A stretch of 42,944 bases of DNA, taken from the NCBI GenBank assembly GCA_019694315.1, contig JAIBCE010000026.1, positions 1 through 42,944 on the forward strand, written 5' to 3'. The stretch is from Sandaracinaceae bacterium (GTDB lineage: Bacteria > Myxococcota_A > Polyangia > Polyangiales > Sandaracinaceae). Shown here in pieces: positions 35,881 through 42,944 of this stretch (within the stretch, counting starts at the first letter, position 1; each line of letters starts with the position of its first letter). Under the pieces are notes generated by a model that did not search any database, was not told where the DNA came from, and saw nothing but the letters and a program-made list of their open reading frames with translations. The position numbers were made by a program, and so were the translations under genes.

Positions 35881-37008
35881 ATGGCACGAGTCTACAACTG
35901 GCAGATCGGCCGCGAGATGGACTATCCGTACGACGAGCATCGTCCGGAGCGTCAGTGGGCCGGCGTGTTCGACATCAACAAGTGCATCGCCTGTCAGACC
36001 TGCACGATCGCGTGCAAGACCACGTGGACGAGCGGTCCCGGGCAAGAGCACATGTTCTGGAACAACGTCGAGACGAAGCCCTATGGCTTCTTCCCGATGG
36101 GCTACGACGTCCGCATTCTCGACGCGCTCGGTCCGCAGGACTGGCAGGGAGAGCGATACGCGGGGCAGACGATCTTCGAGGCGGCGCCGAGCGGGGAGCG
36201 GATCCTCGGCTGGCGCCCCGACGACGAGGACTATGCGCACCCGAACCTCGGAGAGGACGAGATCAAAGGCCGCATCGATCGCGGCGTCGCGTACGCCATC
36301 CCGCACGAGAGCTGGATGTACTACCTGGCGCGGACCTGCAATCACTGCACGTATCCGGGGTGCCTCGCGTCCTGCCCGCGCCAGAGCATCTACAAGCGCG
36401 AGGAGGACGGCATCGTCCTCGTCGATCAGTCGCGCTGCCGCGGATACCAGGAGTGCGTCAGGGGCTGTCCGTACAAGAAGGTGTTCTTCAATCCTCACTC
36501 CGGGGTGAGCGAGAAGTGCATCGGCTGCTATCCGCGCTTCGAGACGGGCGAGGTGTCGGCCTGCTTCGCGGCGTGCATTGGAAAGATTCGACTCCAGGGC
36601 TGGATCTCCAAGCCGGATCAGGCGCGCGAGGACAATCCCATCGACTACCTGGTCCACATCCGCAAGGTGGCCGTCCCCTTCATGCCGCAGCTCGGCCTCG
36701 AGCCGAACCTCTACTACGTGCCGCCCATCCACGTGCCGGACTTCTTCCTGCGACAGATGTTCGGCCCCACGGCGCCGCGTGCTGCCGAGACCTATCGCCA
36801 CGTGCGTGACGACGTCACGCTCCGCGGTCTCTTCTGCCTCTTCGGCTCGACCGACCGCGTGTTCCCGCGCTTCCGCGTGGACGGCGACGTGGCGATGGCG
36901 CTCGAGGAGGACGGCACCGAGATCCTGCGCGTGCCCGTGACGGAGCCGACCATCGTTCGACCAGAGACCGAGCGCCTCTATCAGATTCGGAGGGTCAATA
37001 CCCCATGA
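35881..37008 (+). CDS. Four-cluster Fe-S electron-transfer subunit, NxrB/NarH-like
   Basis: 375 aa, 24 bases after the catalytic gene with GGAGG upstream. Passes electrons between the catalytic subunit and the haem subunit. Cysteine sets: Cys35/38/41/45 ([11 protein letters not shown]), Cys153/156/161/165 ([13 protein letters not shown]), Cys186/192/196 with Tyr189 in the fourth position ([11 protein letters not shown], so a 3Fe-4S cluster as in NarH where it is Trp), and Cys213/216/228/232. The start [14 protein letters not shown] and [13 protein letters not shown] resemble NxrB of nitrite oxidisers. There is no signal peptide; it would be co-exported with the Tat-bearing partner. Cys45 is present, whereas I recall Asp at this position in Nitrospira and anammox NxrB. 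Confidence 0.9.
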   Translation: MARVYNWQIGREMDYPYDEHRPERQWAGVFDINKCIACQTCTIACKTTWTSGPGQEHMFWNNVETKPYGFFPMGYDVRILDALGPQDWQGERYAGQTIFEAAPSGERILGWRPDDEDYAHPNLGEDEIKGRIDRGVAYAIPHESWMYYLARTCNHCTYPGCLASCPRQSIYKREEDGIVLVDQSRCRGYQECVRGCPYKKVFFNPHSGVSEKCIGCYPRFETGEVSACFAACIGKIRLQGWISKPDQAREDNPIDYLVHIRKVAVPFMPQLGLEPNLYYVPPIHVPDFFLRQMFGPTAPRAAETYRHVRDDVTLRGLFCLFGSTDRVFPRFRVDGDVAMALEEDGTEILRVPVTEPTIVRPETERLYQIRRVNTP

Positions 37009-37883
37009 CCAGCAAGCATCGGAGTGCCCCGCGACCGCGGGGCTGGGTGTGGCTCGTCGGCCTGCTCGCCGCGGCGGCGAGCGTGGGCTGCGGTGGCGGC
37101 CGTGCCGATCACGTGATCGCGCGGCGGGTGGAGGGTGAGCTGCCGCGGATGGATCCGGTGGCGGCCGCGTGGGACGACGCCCCGGAATTCGAGGCGACGC
37201 TCCAGCCACAGAACGTGGTGGCGCCGCAGCTGGCGGAGGGCAGCGTCAGCCGGGTCCGTGTTCGTGCGCTGCACGACGGGACCTGGGTGGCCGTGCGCCT
37301 CGAGTGGGACGACGCGACCGACGATCACAACGTGACGACCTCGACGTTCTCCGATGCGTGTGCGGTGCAGTTCCCGACGGGCCGGGAGGTGCGACCGTCG
37401 CCGATGATGGGCAACGACGGCGCGCCCGTGGACATCGTCTATTTCCGCGCAGCGTGGCAGACGACGGACAACATGGGTGAGCTCTATCCCAACATGCCGC
37501 CCATCTATCATCCAGCGGAGGCGGCCGCCGAGGGTGAGCCTCGAGAGCAGATGGCGCTCCAGTACCAGCCGGCGACGCACGCGGGCAATCCGACGGTCGT
37601 GAGGCCCGACGGCGCCTCGGTGGTCGCGTTCTCGGCGGCGGGCTTCGGGTCTCTGTCTCCCACCGAAGGTCACTTCGCGGTGCAAGGTCATGGGGAGTAT
37701 CGCGAGGGCCACTGGTACGTGGTGCTCGCGCGCGAGATCGGTGACGCCTCGAGCGCTCCGCTCGCGCCGGGCCAGCGCACGGCGGTGGCGGTCGCGATCT
37801 GGAACGGCTCGCACGGCGAGGTCGGCTCGCGGAAGAACCGCAGCGACTGGCTCGATCTGGAGATCGAAGGCGGTGGCTCGTGA
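37005..37883 (+). CDS. Haem-b gamma subunit of type II molybdoenzyme (EB_dh family), lipoprotein
   Basis: 292 aa, start overlapping the beta-subunit stop (ATGA). The signal peptide ends in SVGC (Cys29), so it is a lipoprotein anchoring the complex. The mature part has the ethylbenzene-dehydrogenase-gamma/NxrC pattern: [19 protein letters not shown], then [21 protein letters not shown] and [20 protein letters not shown]. By analogy with the EbdC haem, ligated by Met and Lys, Met134 or Met135 and Lys277 are candidate axial ligands. It likely hands electrons to or from a periplasmic carrier such as the flanking HiPIPs. There is no NarI-type membrane cytochrome in the window. Confidence 0.88.
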   Translation: MTSKHRSAPRPRGWVWLVGLLAAAASVGCGGGRADHVIARRVEGELPRMDPVAAAWDDAPEFEATLQPQNVVAPQLAEGSVSRVRVRALHDGTWVAVRLEWDDATDDHNVTTSTFSDACAVQFPTGREVRPSPMMGNDGAPVDIVYFRAAWQTTDNMGELYPNMPPIYHPAEAAAEGEPREQMALQYQPATHAGNPTVVRPDGASVVAFSAAGFGSLSPTEGHFAVQGHGEYREGHWYVVLAREIGDASSAPLAPGQRTAVAVAIWNGSHGEVGSRKNRSDWLDLEIEGGGS

Positions 37884-38536
37884 GCCAGGAGATCCGCACC
37901 GACCTCGAGCGCGCTGCGACGTATCGCTTCCTCGCGCTGCTCTTCGGGCCTCCCTCGGATGAGCTGCGCGACGAGCTGACCTCGCTGGCGGAGGTCGTCG
38001 CGCCCTCGCTCCGTGAGGACGCGACCGCCGTCGCGGCCGCCACGTCCAAGGAGCTCCAGGGGCTCTACCATCAGCTCCTCGGCGCGTCGGGGCGCGTGCC
38101 CGACGGCGAGAGCGCCTACGACGACAACTCGGCCGCAGGTCGAGGCCCCCTCGTCGCCGACGTCGCGGGCTTCTATCGCGCCTTCGCGTTCCCTGCGGAG
38201 CCGCCCAACACGCCCGATCACATCGGGCACGAGCTCGACTTCTTGGCGTGGCTCGCGATGAAGAGCGCCTACGCGAGGCACGAGGGCCTCGACGAGCAGC
38301 GCGAGATCGTCGAGGCGGCCAGGGCGTCGTTCCTCCGAGATCACCTCGGACGCTGGGCCATCACGTTCCTCGAGCGGCTGGCGCTCGCGGGTGAGGGGAC
38401 TCACTACGAGGCGGTGGCTGCGCTCGTGAGTCGCACCCTTCGAGAGCTGGAGGGTGCCGAGACGTTCGCGCGCCCATCGCGTCGCACGAAGCTCCCGTTG
38501 CTCGATGATTCCGAGGATGTGAGCGCCTGCGGCTGA
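37880..38536 (+). CDS. TorD/NarJ-like molybdoenzyme maturation chaperone
   Basis: 218 aa, GTG start overlapping the gamma-subunit stop by four bases. All-helical; motifs ATYRFLALLFGPPSDE at the N-terminus, then LYHQLLGA and PNTPDHIGHELDFLAWL (the PDH/ELxFL core of TorD/DmsD-type chaperones). Such chaperones bind the Tat signal of the catalytic subunit and hold it until the cofactor is inserted. It is cytoplasmic and the last gene of the tightly coupled operon, matching the alpha-beta-gamma-delta order of Ebd/Ddh/Clr/Nxr-type clusters. Confidence 0.88.
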   Translation: MSQEIRTDLERAATYRFLALLFGPPSDELRDELTSLAEVVAPSLREDATAVAAATSKELQGLYHQLLGASGRVPDGESAYDDNSAAGRGPLVADVAGFYRAFAFPAEPPNTPDHIGHELDFLAWLAMKSAYARHEGLDEQREIVEAARASFLRDHLGRWAITFLERLALAGEGTHYEAVAALVSRTLRELEGAETFARPSRRTKLPLLDDSEDVSACG

Positions 38537-38549
38537 GCGGGATCGTTCC

Positions 38550-38594
38550 CGAGTCGAGGTCGTCCCCGCCGAGCCGAGAACGACTCTCGACTCG
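38550..38594 (+). terminator. Candidate hairpin after the molybdoenzyme operon
   Basis: CGAGTCGAGGTCGT pairs with ACGAC-t-CTCGACTCG: 14 base pairs with one bulged T and a 16-base loop, 14 bases after the chaperone stop and 71 before the second HiPIP gene. No U-run. It may separate operon and HiPIP transcripts, or be a processing site. Confidence 0.42.
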
Positions 38595-38664
38595 TTGCGT
38601 TCGCTGTCGACGCGGGTACGAACGCTGCGCCGCGCTCGTGCGGCCCAGACGAGAGGTGCCCTCG

Positions 38665-38976
38665 ATGTCCAAGACCGTTCATTCCCGTCGCGTGATGCTC
38701 CAGGTCCTCGGCGCCGCTGGCGGCGCGCTCGTCGTCCTTCCTGCGGTGGGTTGCAGCGGCGGTGGCTCGAGCGGCGGCGGCTGCAACGACCTCACGGGCG
38801 TCGACACCGCGATGCGGACGACGCTCCACTACAACCCCGCGGGCCCGGACGCGACGCGCCACTGCTCGGGCTGCCAGCTCTACACGGGCGGGCAGAACGG
38901 CTGCGGCACGTGCCAGCTCTTCCCCGGCCCCGTCGATCCGAACGGCTCCTGCGACTCCTTCGTCGCGCGCGCCTGA
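38665..38976 (+). CDS. HiPIP-like iron-sulfur electron carrier, Tat lipoprotein (copy 2)
   Basis: 103 aa, start MSKTVHSRRVMLQVL, ribosome site GAGAGG. It is a paralogue of the protein at 31901: the same Tat signal core (SRRVMLQVLGAAG), a lipobox-like AVGC (Cys30), a Gly/Ser spacer, and Cys67-x2-Cys70-x12-Cys83-x12-Cys96 with extra Cys80 and Cys40. The last 20 residues are nearly the same (FPGPVDPNGSCDSFVAR). The two genes thus flank the enzyme operon, probably after a duplication. They differ mostly between the lipobox and the first cluster cysteine, where redox potential or partner preference could vary. No operator box was seen before this gene. Confidence 0.85.
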   Translation: MSKTVHSRRVMLQVLGAAGGALVVLPAVGCSGGGSSGGGCNDLTGVDTAMRTTLHYNPAGPDATRHCSGCQLYTGGQNGCGTCQLFPGPVDPNGSCDSFVARA

Positions 38977-39078
38977 TCGTCCGGGACCGCTCGATCCCAC
39001 CACGATCGACGCGAGAGCCGTGCTGCGAGCCGCAGCGCGGCTCTCGTCGTTTCGGCGTCTCGTCTCCCGACGAGTCGA

Positions 39079-39591
39079 TCAGCGCGTGCGACGCGCGATC
39101 ATCGCGCGCACGACCTCGGCGTCGAGGTCGGGGGCGAGCGCCGCGAGGTGCGGAAAGAGCTCGCGCTCTTCGAGCGTGAGGTGTGCCTCGAGCCCGGAGG
39201 CGAGCCGCTCCACGATCGCGGCGTGCTCCGCATCGGGCGGTGCCGTCTCGCCCCGAGCCCAGGCAGCCCACGTGGGCGCGAGCAGCGCGAGCTCGGCCTC
39301 GATCGCCTCGTGCTCGCGGGCGAGGCGCGCGTGCAGCGCCGCGAGGGCGGGCAGGTGCGGCGCGATGCGTCGATCCTCGTCCTCGGCATGCAGCGGCAGC
39401 GCCTCGCTGAAGTAGCGGGCCACGCCCACGGCGCTCGCACGTCGGGCCTCCTGTGATCCCACTCCCGTGGCCAGCGCGCGCGCCTCCGCCAGGAAGCGCC
39501 GGATACGCGCATGGCAGTCGGCGAGGCGCGAGACGACGGTCTCGGAGGGCGCAGCCCCGGGCGCGGGCTTGGGACGGAGAAGAACGCTCAC
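39079..39591 (-). CDS. Hemerythrin-like HHE-domain protein
   Basis: 170 aa, GTG start with GGAGGTGAGG upstream. A four-helix bundle with possible di-iron ligands His27, His68, Glu72 or Asp73, His79, His94, His137, Glu141 and His148, spaced as in the HHE cation-binding family (H...HxxxE...H). Such proteins bind or sense O2 or NO or repair Fe-S clusters. In a molybdoenzyme/nitrogen-oxide context, NO or oxygen handling is plausible but inferred. It has no membrane segment and is the last gene of a minus-strand unit 18 bases after the YwiC-like gene. The 102 bases before its stop contain only the intergenic gap to the HiPIP gene. Confidence 0.85.
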   Translation of the reverse strand: MSVLLRPKPAPGAAPSETVVSRLADCHARIRRFLAEARALATGVGSQEARRASAVGVARYFSEALPLHAEDEDRRIAPHLPALAALHARLAREHEAIEAELALLAPTWAAWARGETAPPDAEHAAIVERLASGLEAHLTLEERELFPHLAALAPDLDAEVVRAMIARRTR

Positions 39592-39609
39592 GGCCTCACC
39601 TCCGAAGAC

Positions 39610-40446
39610 TCACCACGGCAGGCCCAAGACGAGCGCCGTGCTCACGAGGCTCGCGCCGACGAGGCCGTAGCCGATGGCGCTCATGCGCGTCGGGGGCGGC
39701 GGGCGGCTCGCGAGGTAAAGCGCGCAGATCGCCCACGGGAGTGGGGTGATCGCGACCCACGCGAGGCTCGAGCCCATCGAGGTGCCGGCCACCGTCGTGC
39801 CCACGCACACGAGCGCGAGCACGAGCGACGCGACGCGCGCGACGACGAGCCCGCGGCCACCGTCCTTGGCGCGGTAGAGCACCGCGCGCGCGGCCACCGT
39901 GCCGAGCCCATGGCTCACGGCCCACACGAGCACGAGCGCGATCGCGCGCTCGGGCGAGAGGCCTGCGTCGAGCGCGACGGGGAGCGCGACGCTCGCGAGG
40001 GCGGTGCCCACCCAGAGCTCGACGGGCAGCGTGCGCTGTGACTCGCCGCGCAGGGCCACGATCCACGCGGGGATCGCGAGCACGAACGGCACGATCACGG
40101 CGAGGCGCGCCGCGCTCGAGAGCCACAGGAGGGCGCCGAGGCCGAGCAGCGACGCCGGGATCAGCATCGCGAGGACCATGCGTCGCGCCTCCGCCCCGCG
40201 CTCTCTACGGAACGCCTCTCCGCGTCGCCCCAGGAGCACGAGCACCGCCTCGTGCGACACGAAGACCAGGATGACCGAGATCGCGAGCGCGATGCCTGCG
40301 AGCGTGGGCGCTCCGAGCGCGAAGGCGCTGAGCAGCGGAAAGAGCAGCTCCATGCTCGCGCCGTGCTCGCGCGGATAGAGCGAGCGCTCGTTGCGCGGCC
40401 GGCGCGACGCGGCGGGCTGGGTGCTCTCGGTGCTGCTCTCGGCCAC
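39610..40446 (-). CDS. YwiC-like polytopic membrane protein
   Basis: 278 aa with about eight hydrophobic segments. The N-terminal signature SLYPREHGASMELLFP matches the YPREHG opening of the YwiC-like family. In Bacillus, ywiC lies next to the fnr-narK/narGHJI nitrate respiration genes, which fits this island. Molecular function is unknown. The start is uncertain: GTG 40446 (MAESSTESTQPAAS) is chosen, with an in-frame GTG at 40482 as alternative; neither has a clear ribosome site. It lies 53 bases after the TAXI gene and is likely co-transcribed with it and the hemerythrin gene. Confidence 0.8.
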   Translation of the reverse strand: MAESSTESTQPAASRRPRNERSLYPREHGASMELLFPLLSAFALGAPTLAGIALAISVILVFVSHEAVLVLLGRRGEAFRRERGAEARRMVLAMLIPASLLGLGALLWLSSAARLAVIVPFVLAIPAWIVALRGESQRTLPVELWVGTALASVALPVALDAGLSPERAIALVLVWAVSHGLGTVAARAVLYRAKDGGRGLVVARVASLVLALVCVGTTVAGTSMGSSLAWVAITPLPWAICALYLASRPPPPTRMSAIGYGLVGASLVSTALVLGLPW

Positions 40447-40499
40447 GGCTCGAGTGTCTACACACGTCGAGGCGCGCGTCACGGCCCCGATGATCTCGA

Positions 40500-41801
40500 T
40501 CAGGCAGGCGGATCGAGCGTCGACGAGGTGTCGCCGTCTGCGGGCGTGCTCGCGCTCGCGTGGCGGAGCTGCGTGTCGAGGTAGCGCTGGAGCACGGTGA
40601 ACCCCTCGTTCGCGTCGAGGCGCTCGTCGGCGAGATCGGCGAGCACCGTGTCGTGGAGCGCGTGGAGCGCCGCGATCTCGGCCTGGCGCGCCTCGCCCGT
40701 CGCACCGCGCAGGCGCTTCGCGATGGCCATGGCCTCCTGGTAGCGGACCTCGATGCGGTTCTTTCGTCGCCGCGAACGCGCTGCGTAGAAGGCGCTCACG
40801 CTCGACCACACGAGCGCGGCCACCGTGATCCCGAGAGAGATCTGGTCCGTGTAGCGCTGCAGGAGCGAGGGCTCGTGGCGTCGCAGGTACTGATCGGCGC
40901 CGTCATGGAGCGCGTACGGAGACACCGAGAGATCGAAGTGCTCGTCGAGGCTCGCGAGCAGGCGCTGCTCCTGCACGAGCTCGGCCTTGTGCGCGAACAG
41001 CGACTCGGTGAGCGCGTAGACGAGCTCCGCGTCGAGGCGTTCGGAGCACACGAGCAACGCCTCCACGTCCAGCGTGCCCACCGCCGTCTCGGGCTGCGCA
41101 CCGTAGGCGCGCTCGGGAATGGCGCTCACGATGAAGAACGGAGCGTCGATGCGGATGCCCTCGAGGGCCGAGCCCACGCGGCCTGGCTCGCCCAGCGAGA
41201 GCAGGGCCATGTCGGGGCGCCCGAGGAGCGCGTCGACGGCCGGCGTGCGCATGCCCGCGACGAGGAACGCAGCGTCGATTCGCCCTGTTTCGAGGGCGTT
41301 CTGGGCCTCCGTCATCGTGAGGTGCTCGGCGCGGAGGGCGCTCGGCGCGATGCCGAAGTGACCGAGCACGGCGTGGGCGATCGACTCCGTGCCGCTGCCC
41401 TCGGGGCCCGTCGACACGGCATGCCCGCGGAGATCGGTGACGCTCGCGATCGAGGCCTCGCGACGCACGACGATCTGGAGGGTCTCCTGGTAGAGCGGCG
41501 CGATGAGGCGGAGCGCGCTCGAGCCCTCCACGTGGTTCGAGAGCAACGCCAGGTCGGCCTCGCCGCGCTCGATCATCTCGATCGACGCGCGGCCTCCCGG
41601 GCTCTCCAGCGCGACGAAGTCCACGTCACCCACGTCGCGAGCGAACGAGCGCGCGAGCGTCTCGCCGAGGGGGAGGAAGGTGCCGCCGCGCGTGCCCGTC
41701 GCGATGCGGATCGTCCGGTGCGTACGGCCGCAGCTCGACGCGAGCATCCAGGCCGCCGTCACGAGGAGCGCGAGGAGGAGGCGCCATGATCTCGGTCGCA
41801 T
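40500..41801 (-). CDS. TAXI-family TRAP-type solute-binding protein with C-terminal membrane helix
   Basis: 433 aa ([18 protein letters not shown]). Lipobox SSC with Cys24, then the TAXI-type periplasmic-binding fold: [19 protein letters not shown] (32-50), [24 protein letters not shown] (split: GGRASIE, EADLALL), [11 protein letters not shown] and [16 protein letters not shown]. An extra hydrophobic helix at about 318-340, followed by a basic patch (RSRRRKN) and a helical tail, makes it a membrane protein at both ends, unlike classic binding proteins. No TRAP permease is in the window, so it may be a sensor or scaffold rather than a transporter subunit. Divergent from moaB-moaC. Confidence 0.8.
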   Translation of the reverse strand: MRPRSWRLLLALLVTAAWMLASSCGRTHRTIRIATGTRGGTFLPLGETLARSFARDVGDVDFVALESPGGRASIEMIERGEADLALLSNHVEGSSALRLIAPLYQETLQIVVRREASIASVTDLRGHAVSTGPEGSGTESIAHAVLGHFGIAPSALRAEHLTMTEAQNALETGRIDAAFLVAGMRTPAVDALLGRPDMALLSLGEPGRVGSALEGIRIDAPFFIVSAIPERAYGAQPETAVGTLDVEALLVCSERLDAELVYALTESLFAHKAELVQEQRLLASLDEHFDLSVSPYALHDGADQYLRRHEPSLLQRYTDQISLGITVAALVWSSVSAFYAARSRRRKNRIEVRYQEAMAIAKRLRGATGEARQAEIAALHALHDTVLADLADERLDANEGFTVLQRYLDTQLRHASASTPADGDTSSTLDPPA

Positions 41802-41838
41802 CGAGGCGTTCGATCTCACGACGCCGTGCGCGACACAA

Positions 41839-41856
41839 GGCCCTCCTCGGAGGGCC
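41839..41856 (+). promoter_or_regulatory. Perfect hairpin in moaB-moaC leader
   Basis: GGCCCTCC-TC-GGAGGGCC, an 8-bp stem in the 75-base divergent gap, 21 bases before ATG 41877. It could be an RNA control element or an operator. It is too small for the known molybdenum-cofactor RNA motif, and no other part of such a motif was found. Confidence 0.3.
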
Positions 41857-41876
41857 GGTGCTACCGTGGCGTCCGC

Positions 41877-42905
41877 ATGAAGCCGGTCGATCAACATCGT
41901 CACGAGGGAGCGCGCGCCGTGCGCGTCGGCGTCCTCACGGTCTCCGACACGCGCACGATCGAGACGGACGGGAGCGGCGCTCTCGCCATCGAGCTGCTCA
42001 CCGGCCGAGGGCACACGCTCGAGGCGCGGGCGGTGGTGAAGGACGAGCCCGCCGACGTGCGCGCCGCGGTGGAGCAGATGATCGCGGCCGGCGCCGAGGT
42101 CGTGATCACCAACGGAGGCACGGGGATCGCCGCGCGCGACTCCACGTACGAGGCGCTGGCGTCGGGCTTCGACAAGACGCTCGACGGCTTCGGCGAGCTC
42201 TTCCGTGCGCTCTCGTACGCCGACATCGGCGCCGCGGCGATGATGTCGCGCGCGACGGCGGGCACGCTCTCGGGCGCTGTGGTGATCGTGCTCCCGGGCA
42301 GCCCGGATGCGGTGCGCCTCGCGCTCGAGAAGATCGTGCTCCCCGAGCTCGGCCACCTCGCGAAGCTGGGCGCGCGGCGTCCCGGTCACGCGCCCGCGAA
42401 GGAGCCCTCGGGCGCGAGCGCATCCCACGCGCCGACGCTCACGCATCTCGATGCGCGCGGGCATGCGCACATGGTGGACGTGGGCGCCAAGGCCGTGACC
42501 ACACGCGAGGCGGTGGCGCAGGCAGTCGTCTCGATGAGCCGTGAGGCCTTCACCCAATTGGTCGACGGCACGGCGAAGAAGGGCGATGTGCTCGCGACCG
42601 CGCGGATCGCCGGGATCCAGGCCGCCAAGCGCACCTCCGAGCTCATCCCGCTCTGTCATCCGATCGCGCTCTCGAGCGTCGCCGTGGAGCTCGAGCTCGA
42701 CGAGGCGCGCGCCGCCGTGCGCGTGATCGCCACGACGCGCACGACCGATCGCACCGGCGTGGAGATGGAGGCGCTCGTGGCCGCGAACGTCGCGGCGCTC
42801 ACCGTCTACGACATGCTCAAGGCCGTCGATCGCGCGATGTCGATCGGTGACGTGGTGCTGCTCCGCAAGACCGGCGGCAAGAGCGGCGACTACGAGCGTC
42901 GCTGA
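41877..42905 (+). CDS. Molybdenum cofactor synthesis fusion protein, MoaB-like plus MoaC domains
   Basis: 342 aa. Residues 14-165 are a MoaB/MogA-type domain ([21 protein letters not shown] at 78-88, [19 protein letters not shown]), which adenylylates molybdopterin. A Pro/Ala/Ser linker (166-188) joins to MoaC (189-342): [41 protein letters not shown] (split: [19 protein letters not shown]), [17 protein letters not shown] and [12 protein letters not shown]. MoaC makes cyclic pyranopterin monophosphate from the MoaA product. A MoaC/MoaB fusion is known in other bacteria, so the pairing is not new; here MoaB comes first. ATG 41877 is preferred over an upstream frame extending through the hairpin. 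Confidence 0.93.
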   Translation: MKPVDQHRHEGARAVRVGVLTVSDTRTIETDGSGALAIELLTGRGHTLEARAVVKDEPADVRAAVEQMIAAGAEVVITNGGTGIAARDSTYEALASGFDKTLDGFGELFRALSYADIGAAAMMSRATAGTLSGAVVIVLPGSPDAVRLALEKIVLPELGHLAKLGARRPGHAPAKEPSGASASHAPTLTHLDARGHAHMVDVGAKAVTTREAVAQAVVSMSREAFTQLVDGTAKKGDVLATARIAGIQAAKRTSELIPLCHPIALSSVAVELELDEARAAVRVIATTRTTDRTGVEMEALVAANVAALTVYDMLKAVDRAMSIGDVVLLRKTGGKSGDYERR

Positions 42906-42944
42906 TCGTCGTCGCGATCGGCGCGGAGCGAGGCCCCGTGATCG

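Noticed and set aside
34405..37209. Open frame of 934 codons on the minus strand across the alpha, beta and gamma genes
   Set aside because: Antisense shadow of three well-conserved genes; Arg/Ala/His-rich translation with no motif.
32401..38536. Canonical membrane-bound nitrate reductase narGHJI
   Set aside because: The catalytic subunit has a Tat signal, the gamma subunit is an EB_dh-type lipoprotein rather than NarI, and the FS0 ligands differ from NarG.
40500..41801. Complete TRAP transporter
   Set aside because: No permease gene (DctQM-like or fused) is adjacent on either side; only the binding-protein-like component is seen.
41839..41856. Molybdenum-cofactor riboswitch before moaB-moaC
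   Set aside because: Only one 8-bp stem is present; the multi-stem conserved core of the known motif is not there, and the gap is only 75 bases.

Overview
The window is very GC-rich DNA with the codon-position bias that produces long antisense reading frames. Its gene content points to a myxobacterium (Myxococcota, probably Polyangiales, perhaps Sandaracinaceae). The clues are a eukaryotic-type Ser/Thr kinase with a C-terminal membrane anchor, an RCC1-repeat lipoprotein, and several lipoproteins with Asp/Ala/Pro-rich linkers after the lipid-anchor cysteine. This placement is inferred from style, not from a marker gene. I saw no tRNA, rRNA, CRISPR array, insertion sequence or phage gene, and no gene-free stretch longer than 300 bases.

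Region 1 (1-26058) is ordinary chromosome. It holds a DEAD-box RNA helicase of RhlE type (cut by the window start), an ABC1/UbiB-type kinase, a membrane Ser/Thr kinase, and two secreted proteins. A three-gene minus-strand run follows (aminotransferase, RCC1 lipoprotein, thioesterase). Next is a plus-strand run with overlapping start/stop codons: TerB-like protein, DUF1285 protein, TlpA-like thioredoxin, DUF3052/YdeI-like protein, lipoprotein, YebC-family regulator, quinone oxidoreductase and a beta-propeller lipoprotein. Then come a minus-strand lipoprotein / pectinacetylesterase-like esterase / Lhr helicase run and a small J-domain protein.

Region 2 (26098-42905) is the unusual part: a respiratory molybdoenzyme island. 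Its core is a four-gene operon (32401-38536) encoding a Tat-exported type II DMSO-reductase-family catalytic subunit, a four-cluster Fe-S subunit, a lipoprotein haem-b gamma subunit (EB_dh family) and a TorD/NarJ-like chaperone. From memory of the family, the alpha and beta subunits resemble the periplasmic nitrite oxidoreductase / nitrate reductase (NxrAB) clade more than cytoplasmic NarGH. The FS0 ligand pattern Cys-x3-Asp-x3-Cys and the beta N-terminus (YNWQIGR ... [10 protein letters not shown]) are the main reasons. Two paralogous HiPIP-type electron carriers, each with a Tat signal and a lipobox, bracket the operon.

Upstream lie a Crp/Fnr-family regulator, protoporphyrinogen oxidase, an alginate-export-type outer-membrane channel, moaD and moaA. 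Downstream lie a hemerythrin-like protein, a YwiC-like membrane protein, a TAXI-type binding protein and a MoaB-MoaC fusion. Four copies of a palindrome, consensus (C/G)ATGA(C/T)-N4-(G/A)TCATG, sit 44 to 85 bases before the channel gene, the regulator/moaD pair, moaA and the first HiPIP gene. This looks like a local regulon that couples molybdenum cofactor synthesis, haem synthesis, export, the molybdoenzyme and its electron carriers. The enzyme's substrate and direction cannot be settled from sequence alone.
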